Made by a program: the position numbers and the translations under genes. Shown one piece after another: positions 1 to 9,527 of a DNA stretch of 64,000 nucleotides; the stretch's first letter is position 1; the number at the start of each line of letters is the position of its first letter. The notes below the pieces were generated by a model. The model was given only the letters and a program-made list of their open reading frames with translations. It had not been told where the DNA came from and made no database searches. The DNA is taken from NCBI GenBank assembly GCA_020050835.1, contig JAGVKB010000038.1:22271-86270 (forward strand), in the 5' to 3' direction. This DNA comes from Candidatus Obscuribacterales bacterium (lineage in GTDB: Bacteria > Cyanobacteriota > Vampirovibrionia > Obscuribacterales > Obscuribacteraceae).

Positions 1-648
1 TGTCAGAGGTTTGGATGTTGGTGAGGCGTTGGTTGGTCTCCAGATGATCGAACTAAAAGACTTTCTTGCCTCATTGATGTAATGGCGATATTCGTCCTTG
101 TGCGCCTGGAAATGCAACTCCTGTACGGTGCTGCCTGTGCCGTCGGAGTCGATGTAGAGCGAGTAGGCACCTTCCTGCCCTGCTTTGTAGCGTCCCTGCA
201 ATTGAAGCACCATCTTGCCGTTAAGTTGTTCGGTGCGCGCGGAGATCAGCTCGAAGAACTCAGGTTTACCTTTCTCCCGAACTACTGCTGACACAGCGCT
301 GATCTCCTGCGGTGTCAGCAGATGTGGCAGTTGAGCCAGAAGATTTCGGAAGCTGTGAGCGGCGGTATCATTCAGCTTCTGCCCGCGATAGAAAAACCAG
401 AGCATGACGGTTGGTTTACCGTCTGGATGGAATTCCAAAAAGGAAAACTGACTTTCGTCGCGGCTTTTTCGTTTCCCCCAGAGCCATCCTTCCGGAAGAT
501 TCATGCACAAAACAGCTCCGCGCGACACAATTGCCGTCTCCAGCTCGTCGGAGAGGAGATCGATTTCAGCTTCCGCCATAACTGTAGACCGGCGAGCAAT
601 CGGTTGGATGCCGAATTTGGATCTTTTGGGTTGGTCTGACTTATCCAT
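1..648 (-). CDS. Unknown protein, partial (C-terminus beyond the left edge)
   Basis: An open frame on the minus strand runs from an ATG at 648 to the first base of the window without a stop, giving 216 codons of an incomplete protein. An AAGG stretch lies just upstream of the ATG. The N-terminus is basic (MDKSDQPKRSK); then come an acidic helix-like stretch and a segment rich in aromatic residues (WLWGKRKSRDE, then MLWFFYRG). The body looks like a mixed alpha/beta soluble domain. I see no signal peptide, membrane segment or known motif, so I cannot name the family. It lies 58 bp downstream of the next minus-strand gene's stop region, in the same direction, so the two could be cotranscribed. 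The plus-strand frames over this stretch are shadows of it. Confidence 0.75.
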   Translation of the reverse strand, partial: MDKSDQPKRSKFGIQPIARRSTVMAEAEIDLLSDELETAIVSRGAVLCMNLPEGWLWGKRKSRDESQFSFLEFHPDGKPTVMLWFFYRGQKLNDTAAHSFRNLLAQLPHLLTPQEISAVSAVVREKGKPEFFELISARTEQLNGKMVLQLQGRYKAGQEGAYSLYIDSDGTGSTVQELHFQAHKDEYRHYINEARKSFSSIIWRPTNASPTSKPLT

Positions 649-707
649 GACCTTGTCCTTTTCTTACACCGATAACTAGAGAAATGCCTGGATTATTGAC
701 CGAAAGA

Positions 708-2648
708 TTATGGACCCTTCTCTTTCTTGTAAGTTTCAATTGCATGCTTGAGTATCTCTCTGCCACGTTGCGGTGAAGGTTGCAGCGACTTCAAGTAGTC
801 CTGGAATTCTTGGACAGCCATTGTTTGCTCGTTCTTATCGAGAGTACCATCAGCTTTCTCCTTGTCCCAGCGCTTGATGCTGTCGACGTAAAGCTTTTCG
901 AGCTGCTTGTTGTATTCTTCCTCTTTACCCTTGAAGTCGCCGCGATCGTGCTGCTTCTCGAGTGCTGTCAATTCTTTCATCGACGGACTTTCTTTGGTTG
1001 CCATGAAAAGATCGTGCAGCGGAATGGATTTGTCGCCATCGCGATGATCTTTGCGGTGATCGGCAGAGTTACCCCATTGATTGTCGACGGAGACTTTGGG
1101 CGGATTGCCTGGTTCGTAGTCGGTGACCAGAACGACGTGAGCGCCTCCGCGCTCGCCAGCTTGGTGCTCGCCTGAATCGGATCGAAATGGCTCTCTGCCG
1201 GTGTGAACTCCGACCATGACAGGCAAACGTCCTTCCGCCTTCATTAGAGCAATTGTTTTCTCGAAGTCGGCCTCGTTGTCGATGAAGACGACTCCGGCAA
1301 GGTTTTTGGGATCCTTCTCTGGGCTGTCTGCCGGATAACGCTGGATGCCGATCGGCGCTTCAACCTCTCGACCATCGGCTAATTTGACCTTTGGCTCGGG
1401 GCTGATCTCCTTGGCGGATTCCACATAGTCGAATGCTTTTAGACCTGGGCTGCGCTTGGGCGTGCCATCCGGGTATGTCATTTCCACCGGCTTGTTCTTG
1501 TCGGCGTAATTCATCAATCGTTCGCCATTGTCGGCCGGCGGTTTGTCGTTGGGACCACCCGGTTTGGGCTCGTGCTGCTCGTATCGAATGTCCGGACCGC
1601 CGCGCGCATGTTCTCGGGCGTAATGGATATTGACGGCTGTGACATCGAATATCTGGCTGGCATAGCTGCGCTCATTATCGCCGGGCGGATGGACTTTCGA
1701 TTCGCCATGAGGCAGCAGGCTGTCGCGGTCGATCGTAATCTCGAGCGAAGGTTTTCCGGTTGTATGATACTTTCCGGTAGTTGCGACTTCCGTTACAAGC
1801 CGTGCTGCTTCGGATGGATTCTTGGTGTAGGTGCGAACTTCTCCGACGGTTACGTTACAGGTGTTGTAGCCTCCCTGTGAGATGTCGGTCGGATGAGCTG
1901 CCTGGTGCATGACTTGCTCGGCCAGGCGGAGGCGATCTGCTTCCTTTAGCGGCGAGTCAGCGCTGTCTTTGGCTTCCATCAACTTGGAGATCTCTTTATA
2001 AGTATTTGTAAGCTCTTCCGGGCTCAATGGAGGCTTCTGCTCGCTTGCTCTCTTTTCGAGCGCTTCCATATCTTCCTTGAATCGCTTGAGCTCTTCCGGG
2101 TTCTTGATCTTTTCATCAGCTATTTTTTCCAAACGCTCATGTTCGGCTTTTGTTTGAGGATCTTCTTTGATCTTGGCCAGGAGCTCCTCCGGTTTCTCCT
2201 CCGGTTTGGCCGCCTCAGCAGGCTTGTCTGCCGGAGCGGTGGGCGTATCTGCGGGTGCCGGAGCTGTGCTGCTGTCGCCGGCGATTCGATGATAGAGCTC
2301 GATTATTGAGTCGACCGGATGCGCCAGGCTCAACTCATTCTTGGCTAATCCGGCGATATCTGAGTCAATCGACGAAGTGTCAGCTTTATCTGTGCCGGCG
2401 CCATCAGGATTGTTTCCGACCAGCTGCTTTGCGCCGTCGAGAATGCTTACGACCATATCTTTGAGAACTTCGGTGCTGGGAGACCTTCCTTTTCCCAAGC
2501 TGCCTTCCAGGAATTTCTTCCGGTCGCTTGAATTGTCGGTAGCCTCTTCTTGAACTTGCTGGTTCTCTTCGGGAGACAGAACTTCCGACTTTGCGGAGCT
2601 CTCCTTCGACCGGTCCGGTGCTTCACTAACTTCCTTCTCGTCTGGCAT
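708..2648 (-). CDS. Large Lys/Glu/Pro-rich protein with possible papain-like Cys-His-Asn triad
   Basis: This is a 646-aa protein. The start at 2648 is chosen because a GGGGGGAC ribosome-binding site precedes the ATG; the frame could extend upstream only to a TTG. Residues 1-120 are charged and low-complexity, about 120-165 include an Ala/Pro/Thr linker, and about 165-240 are helical and charged. The region from about 255 looks like a folded domain. Cys264 sits in YNTCNVT with a Gln six residues before it, His504 in GGAHVVLVTDY and Asn523 in VDNQWG. That order and those local contexts resemble the Gln/Cys...His...Asn arrangement of papain-fold (C39/transglutaminase-like) enzymes. No signal peptide or membrane segment is visible. 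Catalytic activity is inferred from motif order only; the family is not recognised. Confidence 0.7.
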   Translation of the reverse strand: MPDEKEVSEAPDRSKESSAKSEVLSPEENQQVQEEATDNSSDRKKFLEGSLGKGRSPSTEVLKDMVVSILDGAKQLVGNNPDGAGTDKADTSSIDSDIAGLAKNELSLAHPVDSIIELYHRIAGDSSTAPAPADTPTAPADKPAEAAKPEEKPEELLAKIKEDPQTKAEHERLEKIADEKIKNPEELKRFKEDMEALEKRASEQKPPLSPEELTNTYKEISKLMEAKDSADSPLKEADRLRLAEQVMHQAAHPTDISQGGYNTCNVTVGEVRTYTKNPSEAARLVTEVATTGKYHTTGKPSLEITIDRDSLLPHGESKVHPPGDNERSYASQIFDVTAVNIHYAREHARGGPDIRYEQHEPKPGGPNDKPPADNGERLMNYADKNKPVEMTYPDGTPKRSPGLKAFDYVESAKEISPEPKVKLADGREVEAPIGIQRYPADSPEKDPKNLAGVVFIDNEADFEKTIALMKAEGRLPVMVGVHTGREPFRSDSGEHQAGERGGAHVVLVTDYEPGNPPKVSVDNQWGNSADHRKDHRDGDKSIPLHDLFMATKESPSMKELTALEKQHDRGDFKGKEEEYNKQLEKLYVDSIKRWDKEKADGTLDKNEQTMAVQEFQDYLKSLQPSPQRGREILKHAIETYKKEKGP

Positions 2649-2895
2649 CGCTGTCCCCCCAAATCGCTGGCTGCCTGACTGGCGCCTCTGGCGTATCCGT
2701 GTCGCTGTCGTCACTACCAAGCTGTCTTGAAATTTAGGAAGGCGGGCTCGATTCTCCGGAGAACCCGACAGACAACCGTAGCCTAATCATCTTACCTGCA
2801 AGTCGCTTCCCCGCAAAAGCGATGTTGGATGGCAAGTGGGTAATGAGGCTGCGCGAGCGCCGCATCGACTACCTTACCGGTTTGTCGAAAATGGT

Positions 2896-2907
2896 ACTAC
2901 CGGTAGT
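2896..2907. repeat. 12-bp perfect palindrome in intergenic region
   Basis: ACTACCGGTAGT is a perfect dyad in the roughly 500-bp gap between two divergently transcribed genes. It could be an operator, but the same 12-mer also occurs by chance inside the large synthase gene near 24713, so support is weak. The rest of the gap (2649-2890) shows nothing recognisable. Confidence 0.25.
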
Positions 2908-2940
2908 GTCGCTCGGGTGGCCGGGGCTAGTCAGTCAACG

Positions 2941-2965
2941 CTCAAAAATCGTGTAAATTTTTGAG
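2941..2965. promoter_or_regulatory. AT-rich inverted repeat upstream of a promoter
   Basis: The arms CTCAAAAAT and ATTTTTGAG (9 bp, perfect) flank a 7-base spacer. The element ends about 40 bp upstream of the consensus promoter for the glycosyltransferase gene, so it could be an operator or the end of a transcript from upstream. It is seen directly; its role is inferred. Confidence 0.35.
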
Positions 2966-3003
2966 ACAGCCTTAATCATGGCTTAGTAAGGAGAGCTGCC
3001 CTC

Positions 3004-3033
3004 TTGAAAATGGTATTTTGCGTATCTTATAAT
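3004..3033 (+). promoter_or_regulatory. Sigma-70-type promoter
   Basis: TTGAAA (3004-3009) and a perfect TATAAT (3028-3033) are separated by 18 bp. Transcription would begin near 3040, giving a leader of about 110 bases before the glycosyltransferase start at 3150. This is the best consensus vegetative promoter I found in the window. Confidence 0.7.
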
Positions 3034-3149
3034 CCGCTTCTTTGTAGGAATGAAGTGCCAATCCGGGCATAGACGAGGATTTATCCTTTTCGCCAAATCG
3101 GGAGGCTGGTGGGCAATCGGACCGGATTTAGTCCAGTTGTCGCCCAAGA

Positions 3150-5690
3150 ATGGAAGAGAGAGTTAACAATCATTCGCTGGCTGGCGTCAATCTCATTGGG
3201 TACTTGACCTCAGCCAGCGGATTGGGCCAGATTGCGCGGGGCTACGCGTCTGCTCTGGAGCATCTGAACGTCTCAGTCGATTGTCGCAATGTCAGCGCTT
3301 CCAGTGACGCGACACGCTATGAAGCGGGAGAAAAACGGCCGCCCGATAATGCTCGTGCAGCCAATCCGGTTAATTTGTTGGTTGCCAATCCGCATCCTTC
3401 AGAAATTTTGCATCTGGCGCGGCAGATCGACTTTTCATCGCTCCGGAATGCTTACAACATCGGTTGCTGGTGGTGGGAGCTCTCTGGTCCGGTGCCGCAC
3501 TGCTGGCGGCGGGGCGCTTCGATCGTCGACGAGCTTTGGGCGGGGAGCAGTTTCGTTCGCAATACGCTGATGCAGCAGTTTGCCGGGCCGGTCCGGCTGA
3601 TTCCGCCGGTCGTCGAGCAAGGTTTCGTAACAAAGAGCCCGGCAAGTCTGCGAAGCGATCCCAGCCAGTTCGTCTTTTTGTTCATTTGCGATTTCAACAG
3701 TGTTGCCCAACGGAAGAATCCGCTGGCTGTGGTCAATGCTTTCAAGGCTGCATTTGGACCTTCGGAGTCTGTAAAGCTGATAGTGAAGGTCAGAAATGTC
3801 GGCTCCGATCCGGTCTACTGGCAAGCGCTGTGTAATGCTGCTGCCGGGGCGAACGTAACGCTCTTAAATTCGGAATTGTCTCGCGATGAGCTCGACGCAT
3901 TGAGGCAGGATTGTGATTGTTATGTATCGCTCCACCGTTCCGAAGGCTTTGGATTGACGCTCGCGGAAGCCATGCTGGCTGGAAAGCCGGTTGTTGCGAC
4001 CGCCTGGTCCGGCAACATGGACTTTATGACGGAGCGCAATTCCTATCTGGTTCCTTACCAGCTAGTTAAGGTTGGAGCTGATTGCCGTCCTTACAGTCGG
4101 GACGATTACTGGGCCGAGCCCGATCTAAGAGCTGCTGCCGAGATGTTGCGGGCTGTCTATGAAAATCGAGAACTAGCCAGAGAGAAGGGTCAACTCGGGC
4201 GCAAGACTATTCAGTCCAGCAATTCCGTTGCGGTGGTTGCTTCCGCAATCTCATCGGTGTTGCAGGAGCTTGCTTTCAACGACTTTCAAAAGTTGACGGG
4301 CAACAAGCTGATTTCGGTGCCTCGCGCTAAGCCTCGATTTCAACCAGGAATTGTGACTGGTGGCAGTGAACAGCGGTGCCCGACCGTATCAATCTGCTTG
4401 CCGGTTTGGAACGGCGAAGAATACTTGCCTGAAGCGATCGAAAGTGTGTTGAATCAGTCGTTTGCTGACTTCGAGCTGCTCATCTCAGATGACTCATCTG
4501 ATGACGCTTCATTGGAGATCATTAAAGGTTACGCTAATGGTGACAGCAGAATTCGCTTCTGGAGCAACGAAAGGCGCCTCGGAATATTTGCCAATTTAAA
4601 CAGATGTATGGAGCGCTCGCGGGGACAGTTCATCAAATTGTTCGCTCAAGACGACCTGTTGCAGCCCGAAATTTTGAGTGAAGCTGTCACTACGCTTCGC
4701 AATCATCCGGAGGTAGCTCTGTACGTCGCCAAGCGCAGTTTGATCGATGAACGAGGTTCTGAGCTAGACAATAGCAGCCCGCTGGCATCGATTGACGTGA
4801 AGATCGCTCTGGATTCGGTCGTGCCTGGTCGCGCCGCAATTGAATCCTGTCTCTTCCCGGTCGTTAACCGCATCGGTGAGCCGTGTACAGTGACTATCCC
4901 GCGCCGGTTTATCGGCAGCGGATTCGATGATGCTTTCTATCAGCTGGGAGATCTGGACTTTTGGTTTCAGCTCTTGCAGAAAGGAGATTTGTATCAGAGC
5001 AGCAAGATTCTATGCAAGTTCCGGCAGCACGGGGCCAGTGCCACCACCAGTAATATCGGAGGGTTGTTGTTCGCGACGGATATCATTAGGCTTGGACGCA
5101 AGTATGAGGCGCTGCTCGGGGCGCTCGGTCGCGGTCTGGATGATTTCATGGAGCGCGAATTAGACAGCGTCTCCGAGACAGTAAGTATTATGACTGACAG
5201 CGACTTTTACTTTGGAGAGCTCGCGTTGAAGGAGCTGCCGGCACCGATCGATGTTGGACTGTTTCGAGAGTTGGCGATTCGTGCCTTGCGGAGACCGACT
5301 CGCATTTATGTCGATCAGCATGCTCAACGCAAGCTGCTTGCTGAAAGAATCAAAGTGATGGAACATGAGGTGCAGACTCTCTTATCGAGTCGATCATGGT
5401 TGGCTACGAAAGTATTGCGTGGAACCAGAAAGTATTTGACCAGGAAAGCCCGAAAGTCGAGCAACGAATTGAACAGCAGTCTCAATGCGGGCGATAACAG
5501 GTTGGCCGGCGGAGAGCGAAGCCCGAGCAGAAAGGGCGACTCGAATCATGAAAGTCCTGAGCTCGCAGTAGGGACGCACGAAGCCGAATTGCAAGCCTAT
5601 CTGCTCCAGCTGCGCCGGCAAAGGAAAGGTATACTCAACAGTCTCTCTTGGACTATTACTAAGCCTCTGCGAAAGGCTGGGCTCTTGTAG
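3150..5690 (+). CDS. Bifunctional glycosyltransferase (GT4-like + GT2 fusion)
   Basis: This 846-aa protein joins two glycosyltransferases of different fold. Residues 1 to about 370 are GT-B: an N-terminal 'GYLTSASGLGQIARGY' loop and the E-x7-E donor-site motif EGFGLTLAEAMLAGKP near residue 266. Residues about 410-650 are a GT-A family 2 domain, beginning TVSICLPVWNGEEYLPEAI, with acidic pairs in LLISDDSSDD and the metal-site-like FAQDDLLQP. The C-terminal 150 residues are basic, with two motifs of the LRG/LRK-x-tail type (WLATKVLRGTRKYL and WTITKPLRKAGLL) often seen at the ends of polysaccharide glycosyltransferases. Such fusions usually add successive sugars to surface glycans. The ATG at 3150 has only a weak ribosome-binding site. 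The gene converges on the next one with 3 bp between stops. Confidence 0.85.
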   Translation: MEERVNNHSLAGVNLIGYLTSASGLGQIARGYASALEHLNVSVDCRNVSASSDATRYEAGEKRPPDNARAANPVNLLVANPHPSEILHLARQIDFSSLRNAYNIGCWWWELSGPVPHCWRRGASIVDELWAGSSFVRNTLMQQFAGPVRLIPPVVEQGFVTKSPASLRSDPSQFVFLFICDFNSVAQRKNPLAVVNAFKAAFGPSESVKLIVKVRNVGSDPVYWQALCNAAAGANVTLLNSELSRDELDALRQDCDCYVSLHRSEGFGLTLAEAMLAGKPVVATAWSGNMDFMTERNSYLVPYQLVKVGADCRPYSRDDYWAEPDLRAAAEMLRAVYENRELAREKGQLGRKTIQSSNSVAVVASAISSVLQELAFNDFQKLTGNKLISVPRAKPRFQPGIVTGGSEQRCPTVSICLPVWNGEEYLPEAIESVLNQSFADFELLISDDSSDDASLEIIKGYANGDSRIRFWSNERRLGIFANLNRCMERSRGQFIKLFAQDDLLQPEILSEAVTTLRNHPEVALYVAKRSLIDERGSELDNSSPLASIDVKIALDSVVPGRAAIESCLFPVVNRIGEPCTVTIPRRFIGSGFDDAFYQLGDLDFWFQLLQKGDLYQSSKILCKFRQHGASATTSNIGGLLFATDIIRLGRKYEALLGALGRGLDDFMERELDSVSETVSIMTDSDFYFGELALKELPAPIDVGLFRELAIRALRRPTRIYVDQHAQRKLLAERIKVMEHEVQTLLSSRSWLATKVLRGTRKYLTRKARKSSNELNSSLNAGDNRLAGGERSPSRKGDSNHESPELAVGTHEAELQAYLLQLRRQRKGILNSLSWTITKPLRKAGLL

Positions 5691-5693
5691 GTT

Positions 5694-6335
5694 CTATTTG
5701 CGTTTTACCTTTCCCGGACCGCTCTTTGCTGCAACCGGTTTCTTGGCAGTTGCCGGCTGCGGGCGCGCACCGCCGCCAGACTTGGCTGACGGATTCGAAG
5801 CAGCTTCCTTGGCAGGCGACTTCGCCGATTGACCGGTCGGTGCCGGGCTGGCAGCGGGCTTTTCCGGGGCAGGAGTCGAGCCCTTGATTAAAGCTTGGCT
5901 GAGCGTGTCGTTTAGAGCGGTGACCTCTTTCTCCAAATTGTCGACTGCGTCCTTGGGATAGCCCTTTGCTCGAACATCCGCTTCCAAAGCAGCGGCCTTT
6001 TCGTGCTGCTGTTTGAACCGTTCGGCTTGCTCGGTTGTCAGCCAGCCCTTTGTGATGCCGCGCTCGAGCTGTTCCTTGAGATTGTTTAGCCGTTGTTGAA
6101 ATTTTGGCACGAAGAGTTTTTTCACCGAGCCATCGGCTGTTTCTGAGCTCTCGGTGACCACCGCTCCGGCAGGCTGATTGGGTAAGGAGCGGGTGGATTC
6201 GATTACCGTGCGTGAGCTGTGCTGAGCGCTCTGATTGGACTGAGCGTTATCATCGGCCAAAACCGACGGCAAAGACGGAAGCATGGCCAGGCTTGCCGCT
6301 GCAAAAAATGCCGATTTCCGATAAAAACTTGCCAT
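5694..6335 (-). CDS. Exported basic protein, unknown function
   Basis: A 213-aa protein with a Sec signal peptide: the basic MASFYRK, a hydrophobic stretch, and a likely cleavage site after VLA near residue 27. The GAGGAGAC ribosome-binding site fixes the start. Residues about 75-150 are charged and helical, with possible coiled coil. Residues about 160-213 are Pro/Ala/Ser/Lys-rich and end in a strongly basic tail, KVKRK. It is probably periplasmic or surface-associated, with the tail free to bind acidic polymers. No family is recognised. The stop nearly abuts that of the glycosyltransferase. Confidence 0.75.
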   Translation of the reverse strand: MASFYRKSAFFAAASLAMLPSLPSVLADDNAQSNQSAQHSSRTVIESTRSLPNQPAGAVVTESSETADGSVKKLFVPKFQQRLNNLKEQLERGITKGWLTTEQAERFKQQHEKAAALEADVRAKGYPKDAVDNLEKEVTALNDTLSQALIKGSTPAPEKPAASPAPTGQSAKSPAKEAASNPSAKSGGGARPQPATAKKPVAAKSGPGKVKRK

Positions 6336-6536
6336 GACTTCGTCTCCTCTGGAGCAGGTACGTACAACCTACCCAGATCGCTTTCGGATTATCCGCTAAC
6401 ACAATTCTTCGCACAATCAGCTTGAGAGCCTCCAGCGGCGCTGCCTTGAGTGCAGCCGGGCGCTAACTTGATCGCGCTCTGGGTATATCAGGTAAAGAAA
6501 CTTGGCGTTGGCGATTCCGGGACGGATTTGAAAGTT

Positions 6537-7820
6537 ATGAATCAGCGAAAGGAAAGCTCGAGTGCTCTGGCGATCACTAATCTAGTCAAGGCGAACTCAT
6601 TTTTGCTATCGGCAGCCATTACTTTGGCAGCCGGCTGTTGTACCCGACCAGGCAGCTGTGCAGAGGGGATTGACATTATTTTCAGCGGAGACAAACTTAT
6701 ATCGGCTCCCGATGCCGAGGAGACGAAAGGAAAGTCCTTAATTCTGCAAGGCGAGGTAAGCGAGTCGGGACAGCTTACTGTCCCTAGAATGGCTAAACCT
6801 CAGCCGTTCAATCTCAAAGCCGGCATGCTTTCACCGACGCGTTCGCTATTTGCTGACAAACCATTCATGGGTGGAGTAAGTATGTTCGGTCCATCTGACC
6901 TCAGGAGCGGACGACCGGTAACGGTTAAGGGTGCTGTCTCGGCCAATGTGCCGAAAACCGCTGATGATGTCGCTGATTACTTGCGCAGAATGAAGGAGCT
7001 GCTGGCTAATTATCAAAGCTCGGCTATTTCGGATATCTTTCACGGCGGCACGACCGTAAACATGAAAAACGTGAATGTCGGACAGGTTCAAAGCGAGACG
7101 ATCGATATGATCGATCAAATTCGGGCAGTAATTCCACCGGCTGAATTGAGAGTCCAGCATGAGCAGTTAGCCACGGCCTTGTCGTCGATTCGAAATTTGC
7201 TGGCGCCCAGTCGCGAAAATCCGCTGGCAGAGCTAAGTCGGATCGCTCCGGCAATGAAGTATTTGAATCGAACTATGGAAAGCTATCATCAAGGGGTGTT
7301 GGCGATCATCGCCCAGTATCAATTGCCGAGCTCATTGGATCCGATCGGAAATGACAATCCGGCCACCGACCGGATGTTGCAAAATGCGTATAGTTCGCTC
7401 TCCTCGCAGTTAATCAGCAGCCAATCGGCGAGCGCCGGCGGCGAAAATGGTCAGACTGCCGGCTTGGCCAACCTGTTGAGCGGCTCAGGCGCCGGGCTTG
7501 CCGGCAATGCCGGTGGCGGTGATGCTGCATCCAGCCTCTCCGGACTGCTCGGCAGCTCGGGAGGAATGGCAGGATTGAGCAAGTTGATCGGCGGCTCCGG
7601 TGGCAATCTTCAGGGTCTTTCCCGGTTGATGGGCTCGGTTTCCACTGGTGGATTGCAAGGTGGTGGCGCTCTCAATGCCGGCCCAGCCCTCGGAGCGCCG
7701 TTAAACTCGCTGCAAAGCCTGATGGGAGGCGCTACCGGCTCTGAGCAACCCGATTCACAAAGTATGGACGGACAGCCGTCTGGGATGGATGCTTCGGCCT
7801 CCGATCTCTCCGGCAATTGA
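6537..7820 (+). CDS. Exported protein with Gly/Ser-rich C-terminus, unknown function
   Basis: I start this 427-aa protein at the ATG at 6537 because a signal peptide follows directly (LVKANSFLLSAAITLAAGCC, then a cut near SCA-EG). A GTG at 6450 would add 29 residues that do not look like an export signal. The central part (about 150-300) is helical, with conserved-looking charged residues. From about residue 320 the sequence is a low-complexity Gly/Ser/Leu repeat (GGSGG and LLGSSGG-like units). The protein is probably periplasmic or surface-located. Nothing shows an enzymatic motif. The gene converges on the SulP gene, with only 24 bp between the stops. Confidence 0.75.
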   Translation: MNQRKESSSALAITNLVKANSFLLSAAITLAAGCCTRPGSCAEGIDIIFSGDKLISAPDAEETKGKSLILQGEVSESGQLTVPRMAKPQPFNLKAGMLSPTRSLFADKPFMGGVSMFGPSDLRSGRPVTVKGAVSANVPKTADDVADYLRRMKELLANYQSSAISDIFHGGTTVNMKNVNVGQVQSETIDMIDQIRAVIPPAELRVQHEQLATALSSIRNLLAPSRENPLAELSRIAPAMKYLNRTMESYHQGVLAIIAQYQLPSSLDPIGNDNPATDRMLQNAYSSLSSQLISSQSASAGGENGQTAGLANLLSGSGAGLAGNAGGGDAASSLSGLLGSSGGMAGLSKLIGGSGGNLQGLSRLMGSVSTGGLQGGGALNAGPALGAPLNSLQSLMGGATGSEQPDSQSMDGQPSGMDASASDLSGN

Positions 7821-7844
7821 TCTGGTTGATTCGAAGTTGCTGTA

Positions 7845-9527
7845 CTAGTGTGCAATGCGCACACTTCTCAGGCTTGCTTCGTTGCTTGATTGCATGCGCA
7901 TACGATCGAGCCCGATCAATTCGAGATTGCCTCTCTTCTCCCGCTTGAAAGTCTCTTCGAAATCGAGCAAGCTAGTGACGCTCGTATGATCAATTAGTTT
8001 TACCGAGTGAGCAAAGTAGAGCCGTACCGTTTTGGCATTGCCAGGAATCGTGGACAGTGCACGCGCTAAATGGATTGAGTTAAAGGAGACAACCGGTTTG
8101 TCGAAGCGAATGTCGTGAACGCCATGGCGCGTTTGCTGAGAGGAGACCGGATTGGAAAATAGCTCGAGCAGAGTTTGCCATAGAAGCCTCGCTGAAAGCG
8201 GTGCATGTTGCTCCCGGACGCAATTTTGCACGGAGATAGACCACAGGAGTACGAGCTTCAAGAGCATTCCAAAGAGCAGACCGAGCAACAGATCGCTGCA
8301 AAGCGTTACCACAATGGTTGAAGCATAGATAAGTAGCTGCTCTGTTCCGATTGAAGCGATGTACTGCCATTTTTTCGGTTGGCAAAGTTTGAATCCGATG
8401 TGAATTAGCACCGCGGCCAGTGCCCCAAGCGGAATCAGGTTGATCACGTGTGATCCCAGGAAGAGAAACAACATCAAGAACAATGCGTTGTAGAAATTTG
8501 CCCAGAGGGTTCGTCCACCCGACATCAGGCAAACTGTACTCTTGATGCCGCCAGGGATGATAGTCAGTCCACCGACCAGGCTCGAGCAGATCTTTGAAAA
8601 TCCCACTGCAAACAAGGTTCTGTCTGGATCGGCCTTGCGGTGAAATGGATCCATCCGGTCGACCGCCATGATGGTGGCTAGAGACTCAAAGCCGTCCACT
8701 AGCGCCAGCGATACGACACAGGCGATTGTGCTCCAGAGCATGTTGGCTGAGGTAAAAAGATAACCGAAGTCGGGAAACACCAGTCCGTGCTGAATTGGAT
8801 TCGCAGGGACATGAATCAAGTATTGCGCGTCGAGATGAAACAGAAATCCAAGCAAGATGCCCAAAGGAACGACTAGCAGTTGAGCTGGAACATACTTCAG
8901 ACGGCCGATCTGGAAGCGCGGATAGATGAACAGCGCAGCCAAACAGAGAGTAGAGACGGCAACAACGCCAGGCTGAATCTGTAGCAACTGCTTGGGCAGC
9001 TCGGCGACAATCCCGAAAAATTCGTGATTCTGGAACTTGTGACCGATAAAGTTCGGCAGTTGCTTGGCGATGATCATCAGACCGATCGATGCCAGCATTC
9101 CTTCGATAGCCGAGGCTGGAAACATTGCGCTGAAGCGGGCCGCCTTCATATGACTCAAGGCAATCTGCAGAAGTCCGGCGAAGAAGATTGCTGCAAGGAC
9201 AGCTCGATAACCGATCTCCAGATTGTTGTGACCCAAGTTGATGATCGACGCAAATATGATTGGCGCCAAACCTGCGGCTGGTCCGTTGATCGTGACGTAA
9301 GCGCCGCCTAGGAATGGAATGACCAGCCCGGCGACAATCGAAGAGATCAGTCCGGCGATCGGTGGGGCGCCTGAAGCGACAGCGATGCCCAGCGACAACG
9401 GCACTGACACCAAAGATACAATCAGACCGGCAAGCAGATCTTGCTTCCAGTGTTTCAATCCCTTGATTCCGTTCTCCGGCTTTTCCAGCCTGTCCAGCGT
9501 TGTCGGTGCAGCTGTATGAGATTTCAT
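7845..9527 (-). CDS. SulP-family inorganic anion transporter with STAS domain
   Basis: This 560-aa protein has the SulP layout. A short cytoplasmic N-terminus ends in the family signature GLKHWKQDLLAGLIVSLVSVP, and a transmembrane region of about 10-14 hydrophobic segments spans residues 28-430. It contains the conserved GAYVTINGPAAGLAPI segment near TM3. A C-terminal STAS domain runs from about 465 to 550 (LIDHTSVTSLLDFEE). SulP proteins move sulfate, bicarbonate or dicarboxylates across the inner membrane, usually with sodium or protons. The substrate cannot be read from sequence, and no carbonic anhydrase neighbours it here. Its promoter carries a four-fold 11-bp repeat, and the two-component system upstream is transcribed in the same direction, so regulation by that system is likely. 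Confidence 0.93.
   Translation of the reverse strand: MKSHTAAPTTLDRLEKPENGIKGLKHWKQDLLAGLIVSLVSVPLSLGIAVASGAPPIAGLISSIVAGLVIPFLGGAYVTINGPAAGLAPIIFASIINLGHNNLEIGYRAVLAAIFFAGLLQIALSHMKAARFSAMFPASAIEGMLASIGLMIIAKQLPNFIGHKFQNHEFFGIVAELPKQLLQIQPGVVAVSTLCLAALFIYPRFQIGRLKYVPAQLLVVPLGILLGFLFHLDAQYLIHVPANPIQHGLVFPDFGYLFTSANMLWSTIACVVSLALVDGFESLATIMAVDRMDPFHRKADPDRTLFAVGFSKICSSLVGGLTIIPGGIKSTVCLMSGGRTLWANFYNALFLMLFLFLGSHVINLIPLGALAAVLIHIGFKLCQPKKWQYIASIGTEQLLIYASTIVVTLCSDLLLGLLFGMLLKLVLLWSISVQNCVREQHAPLSARLLWQTLLELFSNPVSSQQTRHGVHDIRFDKPVVSFNSIHLARALSTIPGNAKTVRLYFAHSVKLIDHTSVTSLLDFEETFKREKRGNLELIGLDRMRMQSSNEASLRSVRIAH

Noticed and set aside
82..639. Two plus-strand open frames of 69 and 105 codons
   Set aside because: They lie opposite the partial minus-strand gene, which has a start, a ribosome-binding site and a far more protein-like sequence over the whole stretch.
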